This document shows positions 21,707 to 32,310 of a DNA stretch of 64,000 nucleotides, one piece after another. The stretch comes from Strongylocentrotus droebachiensis. Taxonomy: Eukaryota; Echinodermata; Echinoidea; Camarodonta; Strongylocentrotidae. The first letter of the stretch is position 1. Every line of letters begins with the position of its first letter. Under the pieces are notes generated by a model, which was given only the letters and a program-made list of their open reading frames with translations, had not been told where the DNA came from and did no database searches. The stretch covers positions 310,001-374,000 of the forward strand of contig JAVYIG010000887.1 of assembly GCA_035222895.1 (NCBI GenBank). The letters are read 5' to 3'. The translations under genes were made by a program, and so were the position numbers.

Positions 21707-24214
21707 ATTCAATTACACCGAATATAGAGACTCCTAGTAAGCGGCTTTCCCCCGCAGGGGTTAGTTAGCCTGTTAGAGGCCCTGGGCTTCGAGTCCCCTG
21801 GCTCTGTTGCGATACAACAGCCGTGCAAAGCACGAGCGTGCACCCAAGCACAAAGGTTGACCTGGTTTATGCACCTGATTCATTTCGGCAGTATTCCTGC
21901 TTCCACATTTGAGGTGCCTGAAATCACGCAAGTGGAACGCAAAGGTCACAAGCTCGCTGAGGCTTCTCAAGAAGCATTGAAACGAGCAGGCCGCAGTCAC
22001 ACTGCCGTAAGCCTAAGCTTATTTAGGCCGTGAAGTTTGATTCCTTCCCCGTATCTACGGGTAAGAAGCGGAAGGGCTTGTCCACCCAAGTTTTGGCTGG
22101 GACAGGAGCTAAGAAGGCGAAGGAGAAATCTTCGCCATTGTCGGCCTTTTCTGGTACCGCTCAGACGGAGCTTCTGGGCTTTTTCACAAACGGCTACTGT
22201 TCCACCGGGTCCAGTCCGTGTCGGGCTATGTTCATCCACCATGAGTGTTTTTCAGTTTATATAGGGCTGTCGCCGTGAATACAAAGACAGCTACAAGCCG
22301 TGCCGACTTGTCCGGAAAGGCTCACTTTGTAGGAGGCGCAGGCCTCGCAGACTGTGCGTAGTTGTTTGCAAAAATCTGTGCCGTCAGGCGCGGAGGTGAC
22401 CCTGGTTTCACAACCAACATTATGTTCGGGAGTGACCCGGTTTTTCAAGCGAGGTGGTTCCATTCACCGCCATAAAGCACCAAGGCTCCCCACTCGCTAA
22501 GTCTTTCGGTGAAGCGGTACTGCCCTGGTCCCACCAGCAATGAAGATGAGGAGGCGAAGTGGTAATCTGACGGCCAGGGTTTGGTGTCAAACGGTCGAGT
22601 CAGCCGTTTCTGTATCCGCTCAGGTGGCTTTGTTTTGGGGTTTTATAATTTTTTACGCTCGGGCAACTGGAGTTACCAGTGGTTCCGGCAGACGCCAAAG
22701 TTTGGGGTCAAATTTATCACCTCGTTTGGGCGGTGGCTTGGCGCCTATCTCTGCCCGTGCCCCGGCTGGCTTTGAACCGGACCCGTTCACACCGTACTTG
22801 GTTTCAGATTTATTCTCTGAGTTCTTTGGCGACAAAGTTGTCACCATGTTTATGGGAGTTAATGTTTCGCCTCTTGAATTTGTCAGTAGACCGACAGGCG
22901 CCACGGTTTCAGGCAGAGGTTTGATCCTCTATCCTTGCTCGTGCTTCGGATGGCATTTGAGCTAGCCCCGGTCACACCTGACTCGGGTTCGGGTTTCATT
23001 TTTGATTCTTGGGTGTTGCTTCTCCGGATCGCCTGGTGCTGCTGTTGGCTTGCCATCATGTGCCGTCAGCCCTTGTTTGGGGTTAAGCCTCCAGCTCCTG
23101 CTGCTATTAGTACCCTGCCAGGGGCAGCTACTATCGGCACCCTACCCCATCTTTGGGGGTTGGTGCCCCCAGTCCGTCGGTTTGACTGTGGTCTTTCGGT
23201 TTTCTTCGGATATGCCTCGGGTTCTCAGTTGAGTTGCTCCCGTAACAGAGAGCCCCCGGTCACACGGTGGCTTCTAGCACCAAGCTTCTCAGCCTAAGGT
23301 GTGGTGTAGCGTGGTAGTGATGACCATGCTAGTCCTGTAGCTTAACCTACCAGCTTTAGTAAGGCCTTTGAGCAGGCTTCATCACCCAACATTTCGGCGT
23401 AAGGGTAGGAAGCGTTTGCTTTCAGATGTCAAGTTTTTGATTGTGACTTCAACTGTGAAGTCCATAGGCCACCCAAGGAGCTGGTGGGGGCTGTGCCCCT
23501 GCCCTAGGGGTGTCTTGACTGGAATCAGTTGCACTTTTTTGGTGTTCCAGTTCCCTTTTTGTTTCGGGACCCGTCTTGCTAAGCTCGGCTTCTGAGAAGC
23601 TCTGTGCTGTTGTTAGTCTTTTTGGGGGTCTTTGTCCGTTTGTTGGTGGCTAGACTCCCACCGTCCACTACCCTTGCTACTCCTCCGTCAGAGGAGTCAG
23701 TAGGTGGATCGTTTCTCCTTTCCTCTCTGGGGTTTTGGTTTTTCTTGATAGCGTTCAGCCGTTTCTTATCACACGAGAGCCCGTCTCATCTGCCTTGAAG
23801 GAATCTATCTCTAGATGGTTAGTTGAGGCGGTTCAAACGACAGGTCCCGAGGTTCTCTCGGATGGTGTGCGTCCTCGTGCGCATGATACCAGGGGTGTTG
23901 GTACCTCCTGGGCTCCTTTCCATGGGGTAGTGCTTCATGAAATGATGAAGGCTGCCTTCTGGCTTTCACCTAACACCTTCGTTTTGTGTTATAATAATAT
24001 AATAATGGGTTCTTATATAGCGCTCATGTCAGTCAGATATGACCCTCCTGGCGCTCCCGATTATTACCCTGGCTTTAGCAAGGCTGCCATACCGCGCTCT
24101 AGCATTTCAAGGAAGAAATTCCTACCAGGTACCCATTTACTTCACCTGGGTGGAGTGTGGCAAATGTAGATCAATGTTTTGCCAAAGTACATTAGTGCGG
24201 CGGCGGGACTCAAA
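21707..24214. repeat. right arm of the 5.5-kb inverted repeat
   Basis: Reverse-complement partner of 18700-20882. It is about 330 bp longer because it carries an extra segment at about 21752-22080. The plus-strand frame 22030-22278 reads KKRKGLSTQVLAGTGAKKAK, a basic gag-like or nuclear-localisation-like string. Frame 22540-22965 is the counterpart of the minus frame 19694-20353. Reading frames are short, overlap in more than one phase, and have no recognised domain, so no gene is called. Confidence 0.8.
23994..24214 (-). mobile_element. SINE copy in inverted orientation, head truncated
   Basis: The reverse complement matches the SINE at 18643-18935 from box B (GGTTTGAGTCC at the high-coordinate end) to the TTA-rich tail near 23994-24006. 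The box A portion is missing and the sequence joins Penelope-like coding DNA at 24215. It forms the outer end of the right arm of the 5.5-kb inverted repeat. Confidence 0.75.
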
Positions 24215-24215
24215 C

Positions 24216-24851
24216 CGTCTGAAGCTGGTTCTTGATCTTATGTCTTGGGTATTTGTTGATGGTAGTTAGGGCTGTGGTGACATGCTGGATTTCCAGGTCT
24301 AGATGGTCGGCATCGCTGAGTTGATGGGCTCGGCGGATGAGGGTGTTGGGGACCGATTGTAGTACGGATGGATGGTGGAAGGATCTGTAGTGAAGATATC
24401 TATCGGTGTGTGTGGGTTTCCTGTAGACTTGGTGAGCGGGCTTGCTGGATGACGATTTGGTAAAGAGGACGTCTAGGAAGGGGATGCTGTTGTTTGAATT
24501 TAATGCTCGGGTTATGCTGGTTGATGTGGGCGAAGAAGTGGTCTAAGTCACGTCTGCTATGCGGCCAAATGGTGAATGTGTCGTCGACATATCGGAGCCA
24601 GAGAGAAGGGCGTTGTGAGAGAGTCTGGAGTGCCGTTGTTTCGAAGTGCTCCATGAAGATGTTGGCTATAACCGGTGAAAGAGACGATCCCATGGCTGCA
24701 CCTTAAAAATGCTGGTAGTAATTGTCTCGCCATTTGAAGGAAGTTGAGTTGAGGCAGAAGTACATGAGGTCATGTTTTTCATCCAGTGTCAGGGGAGTTC
24801 TGTCGGGAGGGTAATGTCAGCTTCAAGGCGTTCTTTGACGATACGGTGACA
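24216..24851 (-). pseudogene. Penelope-like element reverse transcriptase, C-terminal half
   Basis: The minus strand reads RIVKERLEADITLP, then DEKHDLMYFCLNSTSFKW, then MGSSLSPVIANIFMEHFE, then LWLRYVDDTFTIWPHSRRDL and YRKPTHTDRY. These are the conserved motifs of Penelope-like reverse transcriptases: the GxxMGSxLS block, the catalytic YVDD (Asp-Asp at about 24590), and the post-catalytic basic block. The intact central frame is 24400-24693. Upstream frames are joined through an in-frame stop just before the MGSS block and one indel. The downstream part reads on in a shifted frame to 24216, where it meets an inverted SINE, so the GIY-YIG endonuclease usual at the C terminus is lost. The N-terminal half lies beyond the hairpin at 24852-26293. 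Confidence 0.85.
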
Positions 24852-26293
24852 GTAGTCAGGTGGCTTAGCGTCAAATTTGTCGATTATCGTTACTTGCCGG
24901 ATAAAAGCACCATTTTTGGTAGAGGGCTCCCTTAGGACCTACTTAACGATATTAGGATAGGAGCCCCCGGCAAAAATTTCAATTTAAGGGTGTGGGGGCG
25001 GGGGCGTTTTTTGGAGCCCCCAAATGATTTTATAACATTGATTTGTAGATGTACAAATGCCATTTTTGGTACAGGGCTTCCCTAGGACCTACTGAACGAT
25101 ATTAGGGTGGGAGCCCCCAGCAAAAATATCATATAAGGGTGTGGGGCGGGGGCGTTGCCTCGTAGCCCCCAAATAATTTAGAAGGTAATATAACATGTAT
25201 TTGTTGTTGTACAAATGCCATTTTTGGTACAGAGCTTCCTTAGGACATACTAAATGATATAAGGGTAGGAGCCCCCGGCAAGAATATCATATATGGGTGT
25301 GGGGCGGGGACATCGCTTCGTAGCCCCCAAATAATTTAGAAGGTAATATAACATTTATTTGCTGTTGTTACAATTGCCACTTTGGTACAGGGCTTCCTTA
25401 GGACCTACTGAACGATATCAGGGTAGGAGCCCCCGGCAAGAATATCATATAAGGGCGTGGGACAGGTGCGTCGCCTCGTAGTCCACATATAATGTGTAAG
25501 GTAATATAACATTGATTTGTTGTTGTACAAACGACATGGGCCCCCGTATATGAATATGTATGCCGGGGGCTCCTACCTTACCATCATTCAGCAGGTCCGA
25601 ATGAAGCCCTGTACCAAAAATGGCGTTTGTACAACAACAAATCAATGTTTTATTACATTACAAATTATTTGTGGACTACGAGGCGACGCACCTGTCCCAC
25701 ACCTTATATGATATTCTTGCCGGGGGCTCCTACCCTGATATCGTTCAGTAGGTCCTAAGGAAGCCCTGTACCAAAAATGACATTTGTACAACAACAAATA
25801 AATGTTATATTACCTTCTAAATTATTTGGGGGCTACGAAGCGACGCCCCCGCCCTACACCCTAATATGATATTCCTGCCGGGGGCTCCTACCCTAAAATC
25901 ATTCAGTAGGTCCTAAGTAAGCCCTGTACCAAAAATGGCATATGTACAACAACATATAAATGTTATATTACCTTCTAAATTATTTGGGGGCTACGAGGCA
26001 ACACCCCCGCCCACGCCGTTATATGATATTTTTGTCGGGGGCTCCTACCCTAATATCGTTCAGTAGGTCCTAAGGATGCCCTGTACCAAAAATGGCATTT
26101 GTACAATAACAAATCGATGTTATATAATTATTTGGGGGCTCCAAAAAACGCCCCCGCCCCCACACCCTTAAATTGAAATTTTTGCCAGGGGCTCCTATCC
26201 TAATATCGTTTAGTAGGTCCTAAGGGAGCCCTGTACCAAAAATGGTGCTTTTATCCGGCAAGTAACGATAATTTCACTAAGCCACCTGACTAC
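24852..26293. mobile_element. 1.44-kb hairpin of inverted tandem repeats inserted in a Penelope-like RT
   Basis: The left arm runs from 24852 (GTAGTCAGGTGGCTTAG) to about 25530 and the right arm from about 25545 to 26293 (CTAAGCCACCTGACTAC). Each arm contains four units of about 150-160 bp. Units begin at the sequence CCATTTTTGGTAC (about 24910, 25060, 25218 and 25378 in the left arm) and include GGACCTACTGAACGATAT, GGAGCCCCCGGCAA and GGGCGGGGGCGT. The outer ends also pair exactly over TTACTTGCCGGATAAAAGCA. It separates the two halves of the Penelope-like reverse transcriptase, so it is an insertion. No target-site duplication is resolved and it codes for nothing recognisable. Confidence 0.8.
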
Positions 26294-27330
26294 AGGAACA
26301 TTGGTGAAGAGAGATGCAACATCGAAACTGGCAATGATGTCTCTATCGTGGTCTAGGAGAGAATGTAGATGAAATGCTTGGAGTTATTGATGTGGTGCTA
26401 CGATTGTCCTATGAGTGGTTGGAGAATCGAGGTCAGGTGTTTGGCTGTGTTTGGCGATCCTTGGGTTGAAATGATGGGGCAAAGTGGAATGGTAGGTTTG
26501 TGTATCTTCAGCTGGCCAAACAGGATGGGGCAGGTAGCTGAAGATGACCACAGTTTGAAGTAGAGTGGCTTGGATATGACTTCTGTTCTGTGAAGAGAGA
26601 GGAGTCGCTAGCTGAGTTTCCTTTTCGTTGCTGGTGCGTAGATCTTTGATAGCGGCTCGTTCTGGTTTGCTAATGTTGGGTTGTGGTGGCTTAGCTGTGG
26701 ATAGGGCTTGGGTTACTTGGAAACAGATTTTTTCAGCTGCAGTTCGGCTCAGGAATCTCAGTTTGGGTTCTACTTGTTGGATGACTTCTGAGAACGGGAT
26801 CTTCTTGGGTGACACAGCAAAGTTGAGACCTAATAATAGGACTTTGTGTTTGGTTTCCGTGAGTGGATGGTTGCTGAGGTTGATAACGGTGTCCTTGGTG
26901 CCGGTTGGTGTAGTCTGGTTGGTTGATTTCTGGCTGTTGGCTAGAAATTTGTTGAATTTGACGATCTGCTTCTGTCGGGTTGACTGGAAAGTTTTCCCAG
27001 CTGTAGAGGTGTTGAAGGCCTGGTATTTCTGAAGATCAGCCAGTTCCAGTATTTGTTAGAAGTTTACTTCTGATGTTTGGATGTCTTGCTCCATGGTATG
27101 GAGTTGATGGCGGTGTTGGAGATCCGCTCTCTGACAAGGGCTTTTCCTGCCTTGTGTATGATCAGTTTTGCTCGTGGAGTGCTGATTGAAGACTCAAGTT
27201 ATAGTCCGGTTGGGTTGATGCTTGAGTAACGGCAACGCTTGAGGAAGGTTAGGTGATTCTGGAGTTTGGCCTTTTTAACGTAGTTACACTGCAGTTGCCG
27301 GGATGATACTTGGGTCGGCTCCCCGTAGAG
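26294..27330 (-). pseudogene. Penelope-like element reverse transcriptase, N-terminal half
   Basis: Reading from high to low coordinates on the minus strand: a basic N-terminal segment (KAKLQNHLTFLKRCRYSS near 27270), LTETKHKVLLLGLNFAVS, SPKKIPFSEVIQQVE, NISKPERAAIKDLR, then, after a stop at 26384, DIIASFDVASLFTNVPV. The PKKIP and SFDVASLFTNVP blocks are typical of Penelope-like elements; the latter is the first catalytic Asp motif. The frame has several stops and shifts, notably near 26384 and 27060, and lacks part of the usual linker region. It ends exactly at the hairpin boundary. Together with 24216-24851 it makes one element of about 2 kb of coding sequence. Confidence 0.8.
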
Positions 27331-27835
27331 CTGGGTTAGATGCTGTTTGTAAGTGATGTAGATATACAGTAGGCTTGCGGGTGCACCATGTGAGAGAGAG
27401 GGAGGATTGAGCAGTCCTGAAAAGGACTCTCGGTAATCTTTCTTGAGGGTGTGTAGTCCTGAAAAGAACTGTTGGTGTAGTCTCGAAAAATACTGTTGGT
27501 TATCTTGCTTAGCTTATAGTTCTAAGGGGAGCTATAGCGCTTGGAGAGGATGAGTGGTGGGAGTGGCTCGACGTTTCAAACAGGTCGACTATCCGTCATC
27601 AGGAGTGGAGAATAGCTGGCATGTCTGAGCTTAAGTCACCGGGGTGCGGACGTGGGAGAAATATACATGACCGTGTGGGCTTGAGTCATCGGGGAGTGGA
27701 CATGGGTGGTCTGCTTATCCGTCTGCTTGTCTTTTGGGGCTGGAGTCTCCGGGTTGCGGACTTGGGGGAGTTTTTAATCCATGAGTGGGGTGTGCTGTCG
27801 GCGAGACGCTGTGTGTGTCCCACACTTTCGCATGT
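27331..27835. other. probable 5' region of the Penelope-like element
   Basis: Non-coding. CTCGACGTTTCAAACAG followed by TCCGTCATCAGGAG (27568-27603) resembles the dyad-containing 5' leader seen before Penelope-like and related reverse transcriptases. Short direct repeats of the type GTCCTGAAAAG lie at 27412-27490. The exact 5' end was not found. Confidence 0.4.
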
Positions 27836-28027
27836 ATAATTAGGTATTTTCGCATATTTAAAGAGCCTTGACCTACATACTCCAAAGTTGAACTTAGGCT
27901 GTATTTTGATACCATGTACCTTCATATCAAATTCATTCAAATCCGTCAAACATTATTAAAATTATTGAACTGAAACCAAATTTTCGAATAAATAGCTTTT
28001 CCCCCCGCATAATAAATGAGCTATGAC
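27836..28027. repeat. GACCTTTGACC dispersed repeat, block 1
   Basis: A roughly 150-bp unit containing TTAGGCTGTATTTTGATACC, ACCTTCATATCAAATTC and AATCCGTCAAACATTA. Related blocks are at 29304-29616 (about two units) and 32986-33135. It is interrupted at 28028 by a hAT-like element, whose 8-bp duplication restores the repeat. Confidence 0.75.
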
Positions 28028-29303
28028 CAGACCTCGAATCAATTTTTTGTTCACGGGGGCTCTTCTAAAAAAAAAAGAACTCCTGTGAGTCTTCTCACGG
28101 GGGCCTTCTCCACTGAATTCGTACCCATGATACTCTTTGCTATTTCATCATTATCAGGGGCGGATCTAGCTTTTTGCGAAGGGGGGGTTGACCCAATGAC
28201 GCTGCAGAGCATCGTCCACAAAGCGGCGAGGCGATTTTTGTTGTTTCTATTTTGAACCCCTGTATTAAAGTGATATCTTTCCCTGGCATCTACTAACACA
28301 ATAGAGATCATAAAGAGCAGTGCATGATAATGTCTTTTTAAATCAAGTAACAGTTTTAAAGGGGGGGGGGGGGTTGATCCAATGACGATGCGGATACTGT
28401 CTGGGTCTGGACACATGATGGCGTTTTTCCATGCACATCACATTTTCACTTGCGACCCAAGGGGGGGGGGGGGGGTGTACCCTCCCCCCCTAGATCCGCC
28501 ACTTATTAACATTTATTTAAGTCAGCATTTCCCTTTTACAACTTTACAAGTTACATAGGGGTTACTGTCGACTTTCATCCCGAGATGACATTCTCTCCGT
28601 TTCGTCCTGTTCTGCACATTCCCCCTTATTGGCCTTATCATTTAAAGCAACCTTATTACATTTTTTCTTTAGCCTTTACTTTATCCTTCCACAACATCTT
28701 TGGTCTTCCTCTCCTTCTCAATATTGATTTACTGGTCGAAGTTCATTATTTGCTGGACTTTTGGAATCACCAGATTTCAGAGGATTCACGCTTTTCACAA
28801 CGAAAAACTTCTCCCTGTTTCGGTCCTTGCGCGATCGCCTCTAGCTCCAGCAGATATGTGGCGGCAGCGAGCACACACCGGCCGGTACTCTGCAGCGCGG
28901 TATAGCCGATGCTGATGGTCGCGCTGCACTGCGAGCTTCCGTTTTTTGTACCGGTAATACAGTCATAGAGAATCTGACGTGGAGATGGGAAATATATCGC
29001 CCTCTTGTGACGAATAAGCACACATTTGTTCACAACATGGCGGCCTCTTGACACCGAAAAAATATGAGCAAGAAATCCGGCACGCTAATCTAACTTCCAT
29101 AGTTCCATTTTATTGGTTGAAGGTTTGAAACACATATCAAGTTGAAACTCAATATTGTGTGAAAGTTATAACAGAAAATTTATTCTATAATTCCACGGGG
29201 GTGATTTTTAATTTTGCAATCGCCCCCGTGAGCACTCTGACGGAGGCGATAATATAGCTCACGGAGGCGAATCGCCCATCATCCCTGTGTAATTTGAGCA
29301 CTG
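28028..29303. mobile_element. hAT-like non-autonomous element A1 (1276 bp)
   Basis: An exact 8-bp target-site duplication GCTATGAC flanks it (28020-28027 and 29304-29311). The ends are CAGACCTCGAATCA and, reverse complemented, CAGTGCTCAAATTA, agreeing at 10 of 14. An 8-bp duplication with ends starting CAG is characteristic of the hAT superfamily. Inside are stretches such as GGGGGCTCTTC and a nested candidate MITE (28155-28504). No transposase is recognisable. The related copy 49403-50455 lies in the opposite orientation. Both ends carry GGGGGCGAT/GGGGGCTC hairpins (GCTCACGGGGGC-type strings). Confidence 0.8.
28155..28504. mobile_element. nested candidate MITE with GGCGGATCTAG ends
   Basis: The left end is CAGGGGCGGATCTAGC and the right end is CTAGATCCGCCACTT; the core GGCGGATCTAG is exactly inverted. 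G-runs follow the left end and precede the right end. The target-site duplication is not clear. It sits within element A1. Confidence 0.5.
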
Positions 29304-29616
29304 GCTATGACCTTTGACCTACTTACTCTGTATTTTGATACCGTGTACCTTCATATCAAGTTTCATTGAAATCCGTCGAATATTACTAAAGTTATAGAGC
29401 GGAAACCAGATTTGGGTATTTTGCATATTTAATAAGCTATAACCTTTGACCTTTGATCTACATACTTTGAAATCAAACTTAGGCTGTATTTTGGTACCAT
29501 GTACATTCATATCAATTTTCATTGAAATCCATCAAATATAATTAAAAGTTATAGAGCGGAAACCAGTTTTGGGTATTTTGCATATTTAATAAGCTATAAC
29601 CTTTGACCTTTGATCT
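29304..29616. repeat. GACCTTTGACC dispersed repeat, block 2
   Basis: About two units of the same repeat as 27836-28027, with GCTATAACCTTTGACC, TAGGCTGTATTTTG and AGAGCGGAAACCAG. It is broken by the LINE at 29617, and the interrupted unit resumes at about 32986 (CATACTTTGAAATC), so the LINE landed inside this repeat. Confidence 0.75.
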
Positions 29617-32310
29617 GGAGGAGTTGGAGCTTACATTCACTCTTCATTAAAATATGTTATTCTTGACCATGAAGTCACTCACACAGAAAGTCTCTGGTTA
29701 GAAACTGACCTGAATGGTAGGAAAATTACTGTAGGTATTATTTATCGTAAGCCCAATACTGATGTTGATCAATTTCAAAATTCCTTGCTTGTAACATTAG
29801 AAAGATTGAAAATTGATAAAGCAAATGTAGTTTTACTTGGAGATTTTAACATTAATGTACTACACAAGGAACTGAAGGAAGGAATAGATATGAAAGCAGA
29901 ACAATTTTTAACTTCTTTACAATGTTTGGGTATGCAGCAACTAATCACTTCACCAACAAGAGTAACTAAAACAACTTCCTCTCTTATTGACCATGTGTAC
30001 ACTAATGTAACAATTTCTTCTATTCATGCTGGAGTAATAGAAACTGATATATCAGATCATTTCCCTATCTTTGTTGCATTTGAGCATCTTAGAAAGGCAA
30101 GTAAAACAAGCCACAAAAAGTCTGTGTTTCGTACCTTCAGAAATTATGATATTAATAAATTCCATGATGATCTAGGTAAAATTGATTGGAACAATGTAAG
30201 TAGTTGTACAAAATTAAATGAGTCGTACTCTGTATTTTACGACTTGTTTACGCAAGTCTGTGACAAGCATGCACCAATTATATCATCAACTTCGAAGAAC
30301 CTAAAAAAGGGGGAAAATGCTGGGAGAAAACCATGGATGACTAATGCTATTTTAAAATCAGTCAAGAAGAAGCACAAGTTGTATTTTAAACTAAAGGCAT
30401 CAAATTTCCAACAGAAAGACGAGGAAGAATACAAGAGGTATAGAAATGTTCTAACTACAGTTCTACGAAATGCAAAGAGACAATATTATAGTAACCTCTT
30501 CTTCATTAATAAGAATGATAGTCGTAAAACGTGGAGAACAATTAACGAGTTGTTGAGTGGTGGAAATGTCAAAAATAAAGTGACCAATGTAGAGAAATTA
30601 TTAAGCTCAGGTGGTGGAGAAAATAGAGTGATAACTTCTGACAATGAAATAGCTAACGAATTTAACAACTTTTTTGTACACATAGGTCCAAAGCTGGCAA
30701 AGGAAATACCACCAGTGAATTCAGACTTTACAGAATATTTAGGATATAGAACAGAAAAATCACTATTTTTAAAACCAATAACAGAGAATGAATTGAAGTG
30801 CCACTTACAGACTTTAGATACAAAAAAAGCATGTGGCTATGATAATTTGCCGGCAAGATTGTTGAGGGATGCTGCCCTATACATTTCAAGCTCATTAACA
30901 TATATTTTCAATCTTTCCATAGAAAGAGGTAAATTTCCAGACGCACTGAAAGTAGCAAAAGTGACACCTATTTATAAAAAAGGGCGAAAAGATCTAGCTG
31001 GTAATTACAGACCTATTTCAGTTTTACCTATACTGGGTAAAATCTTTGAGAAAATAATAAATAATCGTGTAATTGACTATTTGGAAGCAAATAATATCTT
31101 GTTTCAACACCAGTACGGTTTTCGTAAGAAACATAGCACTAAGTTATCTTTGATTAATCTTACAAATACACTATTGAAATACATTGATGAAGGTAGAACA
31201 ACAGTTGGCATCTTTATTGACTTTCAAAAGGCATTTGATACTATAAACCACAGCATTCTCCTCAAAAAAATGTCACACTATGGAATACGTGGGTTAGCCT
31301 TGCAATGGTTTGAAGATTATTTGTGTAAACGATCACAGTTTATACAATATAAAGACAAAATGTCTTTGAAATTGAATATAACATGTGGTGTCCCTCAAGG
31401 CTCCGTTCTTGGACCAACATTATTTTTACTATATATAAATGACTTACCTAACTCCACAAACTTTTTCAATTTCAGATTATTTGCTGATGACTCAAATCTT
31501 TTTCATACTTTTAATCCTAGACAAAAAGAAATTGATTTAGAAATTGTAAGTGAAAATTTAATGAAGGTGCAGGAATGGTTTAATGCAAATGAAGTCACAA
31601 TTAACTTACAGAAAACAAACTATATGATTATGAAATCCAAAGCTAGATCAATAGACAAAAAGGGATCTGTGAGAATATCAAGATCAAATATTAAAGAGGT
31701 ATCTGTTGCATCATTTGTAGGAATTGAAATTGATTGTCACCTTTCATGGAAAGAACACATTCAGACGATAAACAAATGCATAAGAAAGAAAGTAGGTATT
31801 CTGTTTAAACTGAGACATTTTGTTCCCAAGAATATACTTGTGTTATTATATAAGGCTTTTATACAGCCTCACCTCTCTTATGGAATAGAAGTATGGGGGA
31901 GCACTTACAAAAGTAATCTAAATTGTATATATTTAAGTCAAAAAATGGCAATGAGAGCAATTACATTCAGTCCACTTAGAACAGACTCCAAAGCTCTTTT
32001 CCAAAGTCTAAACATTTTAAATATTTTTCAACTTCATGAACTTCTTGTATCAACATTTATGTACGATTTGGTAAAAGGTTTTTTACCACACTCTTTAGTG
32101 GATTATTGTCAGATGATACAGCATAGATATGCAACTAGGAGAAAAGAAAGTGGCTTACTTTATCAACCAAAATGTAAGACAACGCAAGGGCAATTTTGTA
32201 TTTCGTTTGTAGGAACAAAGCTGTGGAATGATCTGCCAGATGAAATTAGATTAAAAACATCAAGGTTATCTTTTCGGAGACATCTTTCCACCTACCTTCT
32301 ATGTAAATGA
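29617..32310 (+). CDS. LINE ORF2: endonuclease and reverse transcriptase (5'-truncated)
   Basis: A single frame stays open for 897 codons from the 5' truncation point (GGA at 29617) to TGA at 32308. There is no native start, because the N-terminal part of the endonuclease is missing. Visible endonuclease blocks are GGVGAYIHSSLK, VGIIYRKPN, LLGDFNINVL and SDHFPIF (about 30050). Then a linker rich in Lys, then reverse transcriptase: VTPIYKKGRKDLAGNYRPIS, GIFIDFQKAFDTINHSIL (first catalytic Asp, about 31220), GVPQGSVLGPTLF and FRLFADDSNLF (catalytic Asp pair, about 31485). The C terminus ends TKLWNDLPDEIR. The layout matches the CR1/L2/Jockey group of non-LTR elements; FADD replaces the commoner YADD. 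The open frame and intact catalytic residues suggest a recent insertion, but truncation makes it non-autonomous. Confidence 0.9.
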   Translation, partial: GGVGAYIHSSLKYVILDHEVTHTESLWLETDLNGRKITVGIIYRKPNTDVDQFQNSLLVTLERLKIDKANVVLLGDFNINVLHKELKEGIDMKAEQFLTSLQCLGMQQLITSPTRVTKTTSSLIDHVYTNVTISSIHAGVIETDISDHFPIFVAFEHLRKASKTSHKKSVFRTFRNYDINKFHDDLGKIDWNNVSSCTKLNESYSVFYDLFTQVCDKHAPIISSTSKNLKKGENAGRKPWMTNAILKSVKKKHKLYFKLKASNFQQKDEEEYKRYRNVLTTVLRNAKRQYYSNLFFINKNDSRKTWRTINELLSGGNVKNKVTNVEKLLSSGGGENRVITSDNEIANEFNNFFVHIGPKLAKEIPPVNSDFTEYLGYRTEKSLFLKPITENELKCHLQTLDTKKACGYDNLPARLLRDAALYISSSLTYIFNLSIERGKFPDALKVAKVTPIYKKGRKDLAGNYRPISVLPILGKIFEKIINNRVIDYLEANNILFQHQYGFRKKHSTKLSLINLTNTLLKYIDEGRTTVGIFIDFQKAFDTINHSILLKKMSHYGIRGLALQWFEDYLCKRSQFIQYKDKMSLKLNITCGVPQGSVLGPTLFLLYINDLPNSTNFFNFRLFADDSNLFHTFNPRQKEIDLEIVSENLMKVQEWFNANEVTINLQKTNYMIMKSKARSIDKKGSVRISRSNIKEVSVASFVGIEIDCHLSWKEHIQTINKCIRKKVGILFKLRHFVPKNILVLLYKAFIQPHLSYGIEVWGSTYKSNLNCIYLSQKMAMRAITFSPLRTDSKALFQSLNILNIFQLHELLVSTFMYDLVKGFLPHSLVDYCQMIQHRYATRRKESGLLYQPKCKTTQGQFCISFVGTKLWNDLPDEIRLKTSRLSFRRHLSTYLLCK

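Noticed and set aside
19694-22965. 219- and 141-residue frames in the inverted-repeat arms as real genes
   Set aside because: Several overlapping frames are open because the sequence is GC-rich. No domain was recognised. I kept them as descriptions of the arms only.
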